A stretch of 64,000 nt of DNA. It comes from Streptomyces sp. PTY087I2. GTDB taxonomy: Bacteria; Actinomycetota; Actinomycetes; Streptomycetales; Streptomycetaceae. Under the pieces are notes generated by a model. That model had not been told where the DNA came from. It saw nothing but the letters and a program-made list of their open reading frames with translations, and did not search any database. The first letter of the stretch is position 1; each line of letters begins with the position of its first letter. Below are positions 8,309-15,993 of this stretch, one piece after another. A program made the position numbers and the translations under genes. The stretch spans positions 101,763-165,762 of the forward strand of contig NZ_LZRD01000021.1 of assembly GCF_001687325.1 (NCBI RefSeq). Direction: 5' to 3'.

Positions 8309-8338
8309 CTACGCGCGTAGGGATTCAGCGGTTACGCT
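8309..8338 (+). promoter_or_regulatory. Operator CTACGCGCGTAG and promoter of purine nucleoside phosphorylase
   Basis: The perfect 12-bp palindrome CTACGCGCGTAG (8309-8320) covers the position expected for the -35 element. TACGCT (8333-8338) lies seven bases before the GTG start, so the transcript is probably leaderless and a bound repressor would block polymerase. Confidence 0.7.
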
Positions 8339-8345
8339 CGTCCGC

Positions 8346-9170
8346 GTGAACGCATCTGTTATTCCGGACAACATCCAGGGCGACCCGCAGGCGGCAGCCG
8401 CCGGGGCCGCCGCCCGCCTGCGCGAGCTGACCGGCGCCGAGACCCATGACGTCGCCCTGGTCATGGGCTCCGGCTGGGCGCCCGCGGGCGAGGCACTCGG
8501 CGTCCCGGAGGCCGAGTTCCCCGTGACCGAGCTGCCGGGCTTCCCGGCGCCCGCCGTCGAGGGCCACGGCGGCACGGTCCGCTCGTACAAGATCGGCGAG
8601 AAGCGCGCGCTGGTCTTCCTCGGCCGCACCCACTTCTACGAGGGCCGGGGCGTCGCCGCCGTCGCCCACGGAGTCCGTACGGCGGTGGCCGCGGGCTGCA
8701 AGACCGTCGTCCTGACGAACGGCTGCGGTGGTCTGCGCGAGGGCATGCGCCCGGGTCAGCCGGTCCTGATCAGCGACCACATCAACCTGACGGCCGCCTC
8801 ACCGATCATCGGCGCCAACTTCGTCGACCTGACCGACCTGTACTCCCCGCGGCTGCGCGCGCTGTGCAAGGAGATCGACGACACCCTCGAAGAAGGCGTG
8901 TACGTCCAGTTCCCCGGCCCGCACTACGAGACCCCGGCCGAGATCAACATGGTCCGGGTCATGGGCGGCGACCTGGTCGGCATGTCCACGGTCCTGGAGG
9001 CCATCGCGGCCCGCGAGGCGGGCGCCGAGGTGCTCGGCCTCTCCCTGGTCACCAACCTGGCGGCGGGCCTCTCCGGCGAACCCCTCAACCACGAGGAGGT
9101 CCTCCAGGCGGGCCGCGACTCGGCGACCCGGATGGGCGCGCTGCTGGCGAGGGTGCTGGAGCGTATCTAA
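8346..9170 (+). CDS. Purine nucleoside phosphorylase (trimeric type)
   Basis: The enzyme splits purine (deoxy)ribonucleosides with phosphate into base and (deoxy)ribose-1-phosphate. This 274-aa protein has trimeric-PNP signatures: Met-Gly-Ser-Gly-Trp near residue 38, Gly-His-Gly-Gly, Gly-Arg-Thr-His-Phe-Tyr-Glu-Gly, Phe-Pro-Gly-Pro-His-Tyr-Glu-Thr-Pro-Ala-Glu, Val-Gly-Met-Ser-Thr and Thr-Asn-Leu-Ala-Ala-Gly. GTG at 8346 is chosen because a -10 box sits seven bases ahead; the frame is open further upstream but crosses the operator. The nearby mutase and deoC supply the next pathway steps. Confidence 0.93.
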   Translation: MNASVIPDNIQGDPQAAAAGAAARLRELTGAETHDVALVMGSGWAPAGEALGVPEAEFPVTELPGFPAPAVEGHGGTVRSYKIGEKRALVFLGRTHFYEGRGVAAVAHGVRTAVAAGCKTVVLTNGCGGLREGMRPGQPVLISDHINLTAASPIIGANFVDLTDLYSPRLRALCKEIDDTLEEGVYVQFPGPHYETPAEINMVRVMGGDLVGMSTVLEAIAAREAGAEVLGLSLVTNLAAGLSGEPLNHEEVLQAGRDSATRMGALLARVLERI

Positions 9171-9230
9171 GAGCGTATCTAAGGCCGAGCCCGGCTTTCC
9201 GGACCGCCCGGCGCTTTCCGCTTCCGCTCC

Positions 9231-9472
9231 TTCCCGCGCTGGAGGACCGGGACCACTTCAGCCCCTCCCGCGCTGGAGGAGCGGGCCGCTTCCGCCCCTT
9301 CCCGCGCTGGAGGACCGGGCCGTTTCCGTCCCTCCCGCACTGGAGGACCGGGACCACTTCAGCCCCTCCCGCGCTGGAGGAGCGGGCCGCTTCCGCCTCC
9401 TCCCGCGCCTGAGGACCGGGCCATTCCAGCCCCTCCGGCGTTTGAGGAGCGGGGTCCGGGGCGGAGCCCCGG
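9231..9472 (+). repeat. Seven-unit 34-bp tandem repeat array
   Basis: Seven consecutive units of 33-34 bp share TCCCGCGCTGGAGGA(C/G)CGGG. The GGAGGA (later TGAGGA) cores start at 9241, 9275, 9309, 9342, 9376, 9410 and 9443. Units 1 and 4 and units 2 and 5 are nearly identical, so a 101-bp block was itself duplicated. Each unit can form a short CTCC/GGAG hairpin. The last unit is a copy of a dispersed Streptomyces-type element, which recurs inverted at 16706-16751. Its location between PNP and the mutase suggests it affects read-through between them. It is not a CRISPR array, because there are no unique spacers. Confidence 0.85.
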
Positions 9473-9543
9473 CGGCCCACCCACCCGCACCGCCCCACCA
9501 CCCGCCCGCACCCACCTCCGCACACCCCCGAAAGGCGGCCCCC

Positions 9544-11184
9544 GTGCAGCACGACCTCATCGCGCAGGCCAGGACCTGGCTGGCCGAGGACCCCGACCCC
9601 GAGACCCGCGACGAACTGGGCGCCCTCATCGACGCGGGCGACACCGACGAGCTCGCCGCCCGCTTCGCGGGCACGCTCCAGTTCGGCACCGCCGGACTGC
9701 GCGGCGAGCTGGGGGCCGGCCCCATGCGGATGAACCGGTCCGTGGTGATCCGGGCGGCGGCGGGCCTCGCCGCCTATCTGAAGGCCCAGGGACAGGAGGG
9801 CGGGCTCGTCGTCATCGGCTACGACGCCCGCTACAAGTCGGCGGACTTCGCGCGCGACACCGCCGCCGTGATGACCGGCGCCGGACTCCGCGCCGCCGTG
9901 CTGCCCCGCCCGCTCCCCACCCCCGTACTGGCGTACGCCATAAGACATCTGGGCGCCGTCGCGGGCGTCGAGGTCACCGCCAGCCACAACCCGCCGCGCG
10001 ACAACGGCTACAAGGTCTACCTCGGCGACGGCTCGCAGATCGTGCCCCCCGCCGACGGCGAGATCGCGGCCGCCATCGCCGCGGTCGGCCCGCTGGCGAA
10101 CGTCGCACGCCCCGAGGACGGCTGGGAGACCCTGGGCGAGGAGGTCCTGGCCGCCTATCTCGCCCGTACGGACGCGGTCCTGGCCGCCGACAGCCCCCGT
10201 ACCGCACGCACCGTCTACACCGCGATGCACGGCGTCGGCACCTCCGTACTGACCGCCGCCTTCGCGCGGGCCGGTTTCCCGGAGCCGGTGCTCGTCACCG
10301 AGCAGGCCGAGCCCGACCCCGCGTTCCCCACCGTCGCCTTCCCCAACCCGGAAGAGCCCGGCGCGATGGATCTCGCCTTCGCCACCGCGCGCCGGGCGGC
10401 CCCGGACCTGATCATCGCCAACGACCCGGACGCCGACCGCTGCGCCGTCGCCGTGCCCGACACCTCCGTCGAGGGCGGCTGGCGGATGCTGCGCGGCGAC
10501 GAGGTGGGCGCGCTGCTCGCCGCGCACCTGGTGGAGCGGGGCGTCTCCGGCGTGTTCGCGGAGTCGATCGTGTCGTCGTCACTGCTCGGCCGGATCGCCG
10601 AGAAGGCGGGCCTCGGGTACGAGGAGACGCTGACGGGCTTCAAGTGGATCGCCCGGGTGGACGGCCTGCGGTACGGGTACGAGGAGGCGCTCGGCTACTG
10701 CGTCGACCCCGAGGGCGTACGCGACAAGGACGGCATCACCGCCGCCCTGCTCGTCGCCGAGCTCGCCTCCGTACTGAAGGAGCAGGGCCGTACGCTGCTG
10801 GACCTGCTGGACGACCTGGCGCTCGCCCACGGCCTGCACGCCACCGACCAGCTCTCGGTGCGGGTGGAGGACCTGTCGGTCATCGCGGACGCCATGGCCC
10901 GGCTCCGCGAGCAGCCCCCGACCGCCCTGGCCGGTCTCGCGGTCACCTCGGCCGAGGACCTGTCGCGGGGCACGGACCGGCTGCCGCCCACCGACGGGCT
11001 GCGCTACCAGCTGGAGGGGGCCCGGGTGATCGTCCGCCCGAGCGGCACCGAGCCGAAGCTGAAGTGCTACCTGGAGGTCGTGGTCCCGGTGGCGGACGCG
11101 GCCGGGCTGCCCGCCGCGCGGGCCCGGGGAGCCGAACTGCTCGCCGGGATCAAGCGGGACCTGGCGACGGCAGCGGGCATCTGA
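9544..11184 (+). CDS. PGM2-like phosphosugar mutase (probable phosphopentomutase)
   Basis: This 546-aa alpha-D-phosphohexomutase-family enzyme has a phosphoserine loop Thr-Ala-Ser-His-Asn-Pro-Pro (Ser147). The metal loop is Asn-Asp-Pro-Asp-Ala-Asp-Arg, the sugar loop Gly-Tyr-Glu-Glu-Ala-Leu-Gly-Tyr, and the phosphate loop Arg-Pro-Ser-Gly-Thr-Glu-Pro-Lys. Its length and Gly-Phe-Lys-Trp-Ile segment are typical of the PGM2 subgroup, whose human member is a phosphopentomutase. It lies between PNP (makes pentose-1-phosphate) and deoC (uses deoxyribose-5-phosphate), and no deoB is present, so pentose-phosphate mutation is the likely role. GTG at 9544 follows a GAAAGGCGG site. It is commonly annotated phosphomannomutase. 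Confidence 0.85.
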   Translation: MQHDLIAQARTWLAEDPDPETRDELGALIDAGDTDELAARFAGTLQFGTAGLRGELGAGPMRMNRSVVIRAAAGLAAYLKAQGQEGGLVVIGYDARYKSADFARDTAAVMTGAGLRAAVLPRPLPTPVLAYAIRHLGAVAGVEVTASHNPPRDNGYKVYLGDGSQIVPPADGEIAAAIAAVGPLANVARPEDGWETLGEEVLAAYLARTDAVLAADSPRTARTVYTAMHGVGTSVLTAAFARAGFPEPVLVTEQAEPDPAFPTVAFPNPEEPGAMDLAFATARRAAPDLIIANDPDADRCAVAVPDTSVEGGWRMLRGDEVGALLAAHLVERGVSGVFAESIVSSSLLGRIAEKAGLGYEETLTGFKWIARVDGLRYGYEEALGYCVDPEGVRDKDGITAALLVAELASVLKEQGRTLLDLLDDLALAHGLHATDQLSVRVEDLSVIADAMARLREQPPTALAGLAVTSAEDLSRGTDRLPPTDGLRYQLEGARVIVRPSGTEPKLKCYLEVVVPVADAAGLPAARARGAELLAGIKRDLATAAGI

Positions 11185-11203
11185 CGGGCCGCCGCCACGC
11201 AGA

Positions 11204-11237
11204 AAGGGCCGGCACCCGACCCCGGGTACCGGCCCTT
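11204..11237. terminator. Bidirectional terminator between mutase and PH-domain gene
   Basis: A 9-bp perfect outer stem (11204-11212 with 11229-11237) and an inner ACCCG/CGGGT pairing form a compact hairpin between the two convergent genes. Confidence 0.75.
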
Positions 11238-11284
11238 CGGCATTCGGAGGCCTCAGCCCACCGCCACGTCAGGTGGCGTCCGCC

Positions 11285-11923
11285 TCAGCCCACCGCCACC
11301 AGCACCACCAGCAGGACGACCCCCGCGACGGCCGGGGCGATCACCTCGTACGCCCAGCGCACCGAGCCCCGATCCACGCCCTCCGGGGTCGTGTCACCGG
11401 CCCGCTCGGCGATGTCCCGCAGATCGCGGACGGTCTGGTCGGCGGAGGCGGTGCGCCCGGCGGAGTCGCGGACGTCGGCGCTGACCGACGTACGGCCGTA
11501 GGGGTCGTCGTGCGCCGCGCGGGCCGCCGTGCGCGCCGCGCGCTTGCGGGCGCGCAGGGAGACGGGGATCGCCCACAGCTGGTACTTCGTGCCGTCCTGG
11601 GCGACCAGCTCGGATGAGTACGAGGCCCGTACGTCGGCGACCTCGGTCCAGGGGAGCCGGATCGTCCGGAACGGGTTGCGGACCCGGATGCGCTCGTCGT
11701 TCACGAAGACGGCGGGCCGCAGCGTGAACGCCACGACCAGCGGCACCACGAGGAGCAGCGCGGCCGCCGCGAGCCACGGCACCCGGTCCTCGCCCCGGAT
11801 CATGGCGTCCCCGCCCATCCAGGCGATCAGCAGGAGCAGCAGCGACCCGCAGACCAGCGCGGCCACGGAACGGTAGGTCCGGTCGGCGTGGGGCGGCTCT
11901 GCGGGAGGTGTGGGGCTCGTCAT
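11285..11923 (-). CDS. PH-domain-like membrane protein
   Basis: This 212-aa protein has two adjacent N-terminal transmembrane segments (residues ~18-65). A soluble bacterial-PH-like part follows (Phe-Val-Asn-Asp-Glu-Arg-Ile-Arg-Val-Arg-Asn-Pro-Phe, then Ile-Arg-Leu-Pro-Trp-Thr-Glu-Val), then an Arg/Ala-rich stretch and a final hydrophobic helix. The Trp-Thr-Glu-Val strand after the paired basic residues is characteristic of the small actinobacterial PH-domain family. ATG at 11923 is chosen because residues encoded further upstream look like translated spacer. It is divergent from deoC; its role is unknown. Confidence 0.78.
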   Translation of the reverse strand: MTSPTPPAEPPHADRTYRSVAALVCGSLLLLLIAWMGGDAMIRGEDRVPWLAAAALLLVVPLVVAFTLRPAVFVNDERIRVRNPFRTIRLPWTEVADVRASYSSELVAQDGTKYQLWAIPVSLRARKRAARTAARAAHDDPYGRTSVSADVRDSAGRTASADQTVRDLRDIAERAGDTTPEGVDRGSVRWAYEVIAPAVAGVVLLVVLVAVG

Positions 11924-12015
11924 GGGGCCGATTCTGCCTGACGGGCGCCCGGCCCGGCGGAGCGCCCGCCCGCGCACGCGCCCCCGCGCCGGAACGCACG
12001 GATGGCCCGTCCCCC

Positions 12016-12045
12016 TGTACAGGTCGCTACGCGCGTAGATATGCT
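12016..12045 (+). promoter_or_regulatory. Operator CTACGCGCGTAG and promoter of deoC
   Basis: The perfect palindrome (12027-12038) sits in the spacer between TGTACA (12016-12021) and TATGCT (12040-12045). GTG follows six bases after the -10 box, giving a leaderless transcript. Position and sequence match the PNP operator. Confidence 0.72.
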
Positions 12046-12051
12046 CCTCTG

Positions 12052-13005
12052 GTGACCATGCCCACCACTGCTCCCGCATTTGCCGACGCGACCGCGTCCG
12101 ACAGTGCGCTGCGCCGCTTCCTGTTCGGGTTGCCCGGCGTCGACGCCGTCGGCCTCGAAGCGCGCGCCGCCTCCCTCGGAACCCGTTCGATCAAGACGAC
12201 GGCCAAGGCGTACGCCATCGATCTCGCCATCTCGATGATCGACCTGACGACGCTGGAAGGCGCGGACACCCCGGGCAAGGTCCGGGCTCTCGCCGCCAAG
12301 GCCGTCAACCCCGACCCGACCGACCGCACCACCCCGCGCACCGCCGCGGTCTGCGTCTACCCCGATATGGTCCCCACCGCCGCCGCCGCGCTCGCGGGCA
12401 CCGGCGTGAAGGTGGCGTCCGTGGCGACCGCCTTCCCGGCGGGCCGTGCCGCGCTGGACGTCAAGCTCGCGGACGTCCGTGACGCCGTGGCCGCCGGGGC
12501 CGACGAGATCGACATGGTGATCGACCGGGGGGCGTTCCTCTCCGGCCGGTTCCTGAAGGTGTACGAGGAGATCCTCGCCGTGAAGGCGGAGTGCGGCCCC
12601 GCCCGCCTCAAGGTGATCTTCGAGACCGGCGAGCTGTCCACGTACGACAACATCCGCCGGGCCTCCTGGATCGGGATGCTGGCGGGCGCGGACTTCATCA
12701 AGACCTCGACCGGCAAGGTGGCCACGAACGCCACCCCCGCCAACACCCTCCTGATGCTGGAGGCGGTCCGGGACTTCCGGGCGGCCACCGGCGTACAGAT
12801 CGGTGTGAAGCCGGCCGGCGGCATCCGCACCACCAAGGACGCGGTGAAGTTCCTGGTCCTGGTGAACGAGACCGCGGGCGAGGACTGGCTGGACCCGCAC
12901 TGGTTCCGGTTCGGCGCGTCCAGCCTGCTCAACGACCTGCTGATGCAGCGCCAGAAGCTCAGCACCGGCCGTTACTCCGGCCCCGATTACGTGACGGTGG
13001 ACTGA
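12052..13005 (+). CDS. deoC: Deoxyribose-phosphate aldolase
   Basis: DERA cleaves 2-deoxyribose-5-phosphate to acetaldehyde and glyceraldehyde-3-phosphate. This 317-aa protein has the TIM-barrel signatures: Val-Cys-Val-Tyr-Pro near the N-terminal third, Asp-Glu-Ile-Asp-Met-Val-Ile-Asp, Lys-Val-Ile-Phe-Glu-Thr-Gly, and the Schiff-base Lys217 in Phe-Ile-Lys-Thr-Ser-Thr-Gly. The second lysine lies in Gly-Val-Lys-Pro-Ala-Gly-Gly-Ile-Arg. It is of the longer ~320-aa class. GTG 12052 is chosen from the promoter position; ATG two codons later is an alternative. Two aldehyde-dehydrogenase genes follow in the same operon. Confidence 0.95.
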   Translation: MTMPTTAPAFADATASDSALRRFLFGLPGVDAVGLEARAASLGTRSIKTTAKAYAIDLAISMIDLTTLEGADTPGKVRALAAKAVNPDPTDRTTPRTAAVCVYPDMVPTAAAALAGTGVKVASVATAFPAGRAALDVKLADVRDAVAAGADEIDMVIDRGAFLSGRFLKVYEEILAVKAECGPARLKVIFETGELSTYDNIRRASWIGMLAGADFIKTSTGKVATNATPANTLLMLEAVRDFRAATGVQIGVKPAGGIRTTKDAVKFLVLVNETAGEDWLDPHWFRFGASSLLNDLLMQRQKLSTGRYSGPDYVTVD

Positions 13006-13010
13006 TAGCC

Positions 13011-14447
13011 ATGGCATCCGCATTCGAGTACGCACCGGCGCCGGAGTCCCGCTCCGTCGTCGACATCGCCCCGTCGTACGGGCTGTTCATCGACGGCGAG
13101 TTCACCGAGGCCGCCGACGGCAAGGTCTTCAAGACCGTCTCGCCGAGCAGCGAGGAGGTCCTGTCCGAGGTCGCCCAGGCGGGCACGGCGGACGTGGACC
13201 GGGCCGTGAAGGCGGCACGCAAGGCGTTCGAGAAGTGGTCGGCGCTGCCCGGCTCAGAGCGCGCCAAGTACCTGTTCCGGATCGCCCGGATCATCCAGGA
13301 GCGCAGCCGCGAGCTCGCCGTTCTCGAAACCCTCGACAACGGCAAGCCGATCAAGGAGACCCGTGACGCGGACCTCCCGTTGGTCGCCGCGCACTTCTTC
13401 TACTACGCGGGCTGGGCCGACAAGCTGGACCACGCGGGGTACGGGCCGAATCCGCGCCCGCTGGGTGTGGCCGGTCAGGTCATCCCGTGGAACTTCCCGC
13501 TGCTGATGCTCGCGTGGAAGATCGCCCCGGCGCTCGCCACGGGCAACACGGTGGTCCTGAAGCCCGCCGAGACGACCCCGCTGAGCGCTCTGTTCTTCGC
13601 GGACATCTGCCGTCAGGCCGGGCTGCCGAAGGGTGTCGTCAACATCCTCACCGGTTACGGGGACGCGGGCGAGGCCCTCGTCACGCACCCGGACGTCAAC
13701 AAGGTCGCCTTCACCGGTTCGACCGCCGTCGGCAAGGCGATCGCGCGCTCCGTCGCGGGTACGGACAAGAAGGTCACCCTGGAACTGGGCGGCAAGGGCG
13801 CGAACATCGTGTTCGACGACGCCCCGATCGACCAGGCCGTCGAGGGCATCGTCACCGGCATCTTCTTCAACCAGGGCCAGGTCTGCTGCGCGGGCTCCCG
13901 GCTGCTGGTCCAGGAGTCGGTCCAGGACGAGGTGCTGGACGCCCTGAAGCGCCGGCTCTCCACGCTGCGCCTCGGCGACCCGCTGGACAAGAACACCGAC
14001 ATCGGCGCGATCAACTCCGCCGAGCAGCTCGCCCGGATCACCTCCCTGGTGGAGACCGGCGAGGCGGAGGGCGCGGAGCGCTGGAGCGCCCCCTGCGAAC
14101 TGCCCTCCTCCGGCTACTGGTTCGCCCCGACGCTCTTCACGAACGTCACCCAGGCGCACACGGTGGCCCGGGACGAGATCTTCGGCCCGGTGCTCTCCGT
14201 GCTCTCGTTCCGCACCCCGGACGAGGCGGTCGCCAAGGCCAACAACAGTCAGTACGGCCTCTCGGCGGGCATCTGGACGGAGAAGGGCTCCCGCATCCTC
14301 GCGGTCGCCAACAAGCTCCGCGCGGGCGTCGTCTGGGCCAACACGTTCAACAAGTTCGACCCGACGTCGCCGTTCGGCGGCTACAAGGAGTCGGGCTTCG
14401 GCCGCGAGGGCGGCCGCCACGGCCTGGAGGCGTACCTCGATGTCTGA
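13011..14447 (+). CDS. NAD(P)-dependent aldehyde dehydrogenase
   Basis: This 478-aa enzyme of the ALDH superfamily has the cofactor-domain Pro-Trp-Asn-Phe-Pro motif, Phe-Thr-Gly-Ser-Thr, the general-base Glu in Leu-Glu-Leu-Gly-Gly-Lys, and nucleophile Cys292 in Gly-Gln-Val-Cys-Cys-Ala-Gly. It starts 5 bp after deoC, so it most likely oxidises the acetaldehyde released by DeoC to acetate. The C terminus ends abruptly after Gly-Leu-Glu-Ala-Tyr-Leu-Asp-Val, without the usual final strand. The 3' end overlaps the next gene by 8 bp, indicating translational coupling. Confidence 0.93.
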   Translation: MASAFEYAPAPESRSVVDIAPSYGLFIDGEFTEAADGKVFKTVSPSSEEVLSEVAQAGTADVDRAVKAARKAFEKWSALPGSERAKYLFRIARIIQERSRELAVLETLDNGKPIKETRDADLPLVAAHFFYYAGWADKLDHAGYGPNPRPLGVAGQVIPWNFPLLMLAWKIAPALATGNTVVLKPAETTPLSALFFADICRQAGLPKGVVNILTGYGDAGEALVTHPDVNKVAFTGSTAVGKAIARSVAGTDKKVTLELGGKGANIVFDDAPIDQAVEGIVTGIFFNQGQVCCAGSRLLVQESVQDEVLDALKRRLSTLRLGDPLDKNTDIGAINSAEQLARITSLVETGEAEGAERWSAPCELPSSGYWFAPTLFTNVTQAHTVARDEIFGPVLSVLSFRTPDEAVAKANNSQYGLSAGIWTEKGSRILAVANKLRAGVVWANTFNKFDPTSPFGGYKESGFGREGGRHGLEAYLDV

Positions 14448-15357
14448 TCAGAACCGTCTTGGCGTCTTCAAGACCTACAAGCTGTACGTCGGGGGCAAGT
14501 TCCCCCGCTCCGAGAGCGGCCGGGTGTACGAGGTGACGGACTCCAAGGGCCAGTGGCTGGCCAACGCGCCGAAGTCCTCGCGCAAGGACGCACGCGACGC
14601 GGTCGTGGCCGCGCGCAAGGCGTTCGGCGGCTGGTCGGGCGCGACCGCGTACAACCGGGGCCAGGTCCTCTACCGCGTCGCGGAGATGCTGGAGGGCCGC
14701 AAGGAACAGTTCGTCCGCGAGGTGGCCGCCTCCGAGGGGCTGTCGAAGTCCAAGGCGGCGGCCGCGGTGGACGCGGCGATCGACCGCTGGGTCTGGTACG
14801 CGGGCTGGACCGACAAGATCGGCCAGATCGCGGGCGGGGCGAACCCGGTCGCGGGCCCGTTCTTCAACCTCTCCACCCCCGAGCCGACGGGCGTGGTCGC
14901 GGTCCTCGCCCCGCAGAAGTCGTCGTTCCTCGGGCTGGTCTCGGTGATCGCCCCGGTGATCGCGACCGGCAACACGGCGGTCGTCATCGCCTCGGCGGAC
15001 GCCCCGCTGCCCGCGCTGTCGCTCGGCGAGGTGCTGGCCACCTCGGACGTCCCCGGCGGCGTGGTCAACATCCTGTCCGGCGCCACGGCGGAGCTGGCGG
15101 CCCCGCTCGCCGCCCACCAGGACGTCAACGCGATCGACCTCACCGGCGCGGACACCGCGCTGGCGAAGGAGCTGGAGATCGCGGCGGCGGACAACCTGAA
15201 GCGGGTTCTCCGTCCACAGCCTGTGGACGCGGACGACACGTCGGACTCCACGGACTGGCTGGCCTCCCCCGGCACGCACCGCCTGACGGCGTTCCTGGAG
15301 ACCAAGACGGTCTGGCACCCGACGGGCGCGCTGGGAGCCGCGGGCTCCTCGTACTGA
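14440..15357 (+). CDS. Catalytically deleted aldehyde-dehydrogenase-like protein
   Basis: This 305-aa product matches the ALDH N-terminal and cofactor domains (Tyr-Val-Gly-Gly-Lys-Phe near residue 15; Leu-Ala-Pro-Gln-Lys-Ser where active enzymes have Pro-Trp-Asn-Phe). It ends with an ALDH-like tail, Ala-Phe-Leu-Glu-Thr-Lys-Thr-Val-Trp-His-Pro. The catalytic domain between them, including the Glu-Leu-Gly-Gly motif and nucleophilic Cys, is absent and replaced by a short acidic linker. The frame is intact with good codon bias and overlaps the active ALDH, so it looks like a maintained pseudoenzyme, perhaps a regulatory or assembly partner, rather than a decaying gene. Confidence 0.85.
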   Translation: MSDQNRLGVFKTYKLYVGGKFPRSESGRVYEVTDSKGQWLANAPKSSRKDARDAVVAARKAFGGWSGATAYNRGQVLYRVAEMLEGRKEQFVREVAASEGLSKSKAAAAVDAAIDRWVWYAGWTDKIGQIAGGANPVAGPFFNLSTPEPTGVVAVLAPQKSSFLGLVSVIAPVIATGNTAVVIASADAPLPALSLGEVLATSDVPGGVVNILSGATAELAAPLAAHQDVNAIDLTGADTALAKELEIAAADNLKRVLRPQPVDADDTSDSTDWLASPGTHRLTAFLETKTVWHPTGALGAAGSSY

Positions 15358-15383
15358 GTACGGACCGCGCCACAGGCACCCGG

Positions 15384-15417
15384 ACGGGGCCGCCCCACCA
15401 CCCCGGGGCGGCCCCGT
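15384..15417 (+). terminator. Terminator of the deoC operon
   Basis: A perfect 13-bp stem (15384-15396 with 15405-15417) and 8-base loop lie 26 bases after the last stop codon, between convergent genes. Confidence 0.78.
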
Positions 15418-15445
15418 TCGCCGTGTCCGAGTCCGAGTCCGCGCC

Positions 15446-15865
15446 TCAGCCGGTGACGAGCTTGGTCACCGACCCCACCACGGGCAGGTCGCTCAGCGCG
15501 CCGCCGCTGGTGATCGGGTCGGTGACGATCGCGGTGGTCACCGGCTTGAAGTCGGCGATCTGGGTGCCCACGGCGTTGTCCAGCGGGTCCACCCCGGTGC
15601 CCGCCAGCGGGTCCAGCTGAAGGTCGGTGATCGGGGCGACGCTGCTGGCCAGCGAGGTCCCGAGCGCGCTGGTCACGGCGGGCGCGGCCGTCTCACCGAC
15701 CGCCTGAAGGGCGGAGACCCCCTGCTCCGGCACCTCGGCCGCCGGCGGCAGCGAGACGGCCTGAGCGGAGCCCGCACCGGCCCCCAGCGCGGCCCCCAGC
15801 GCGGTGAAGGTCAGACCGGCGCGCAGCAGGACGCGACGTTCGGGCTTACGTGCATGAAGTGCCAT
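15446..15865 (-). CDS. Small secreted protein with possible Tat-type signal peptide
   Basis: This 139-aa protein begins with a basic region (Arg-Lys-Pro-Glu-Arg-Arg-Val-Leu-Leu-Arg), then a hydrophobic stretch and an Ala-Gln-Ala cleavage site near residue 36. The twin arginine suggests Tat export but is not a perfect motif. The mature part is Ala/Pro/Val/Leu-rich without Cys. ATG 15865 is chosen because AGGTGG lies five bases upstream. It is convergent with the deoC operon. The function is unknown; it resembles in style, not sequence, the secreted protein at 21926-22225. Confidence 0.7.
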   Translation of the reverse strand: MALHARKPERRVLLRAGLTFTALGAALGAGAGSAQAVSLPPAAEVPEQGVSALQAVGETAAPAVTSALGTSLASSVAPITDLQLDPLAGTGVDPLDNAVGTQIADFKPVTTAIVTDPITSGGALSDLPVVGSVTKLVTG

Positions 15866-15900
15866 GTTTTCCACCTGATCGAGCCTGGTCGGGTAATCAT

Positions 15901-15973
15901 CCGTGCGCGTAGAGTAGTTGAGGTGTGATGCTGGATACCAACAGGAGGCCCGAGGGGTCGCCTACGCGGGTCA
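15901..15973 (+). promoter_or_regulatory. Degenerate operator-like half-sites upstream of the uridine kinase
   Basis: GTGCGCGTAG (within 15901-15912) and CTACGCGGGT (from 15962) resemble the nucleoside operator, each with about three changes from CTACGCGCGTAG. TAGTTG at 15915-15920 could be a -10 box. This is much weaker evidence than for the exact sites. Confidence 0.3.
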
Positions 15974-15993
15974 ATGCCTCACACTTCTGTCCT

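Noticed and set aside
9231..9472. 34-bp periodic repeat considered as a CRISPR array
   Set aside because: The whole period is repeated, there are no unique spacers, and no cas genes are present.
15928..15993. Upstream ATG start for the uridine kinase
   Set aside because: It would put the P-loop unusually far from the N terminus; kept only as an alternative because a TAGTTG box precedes it.
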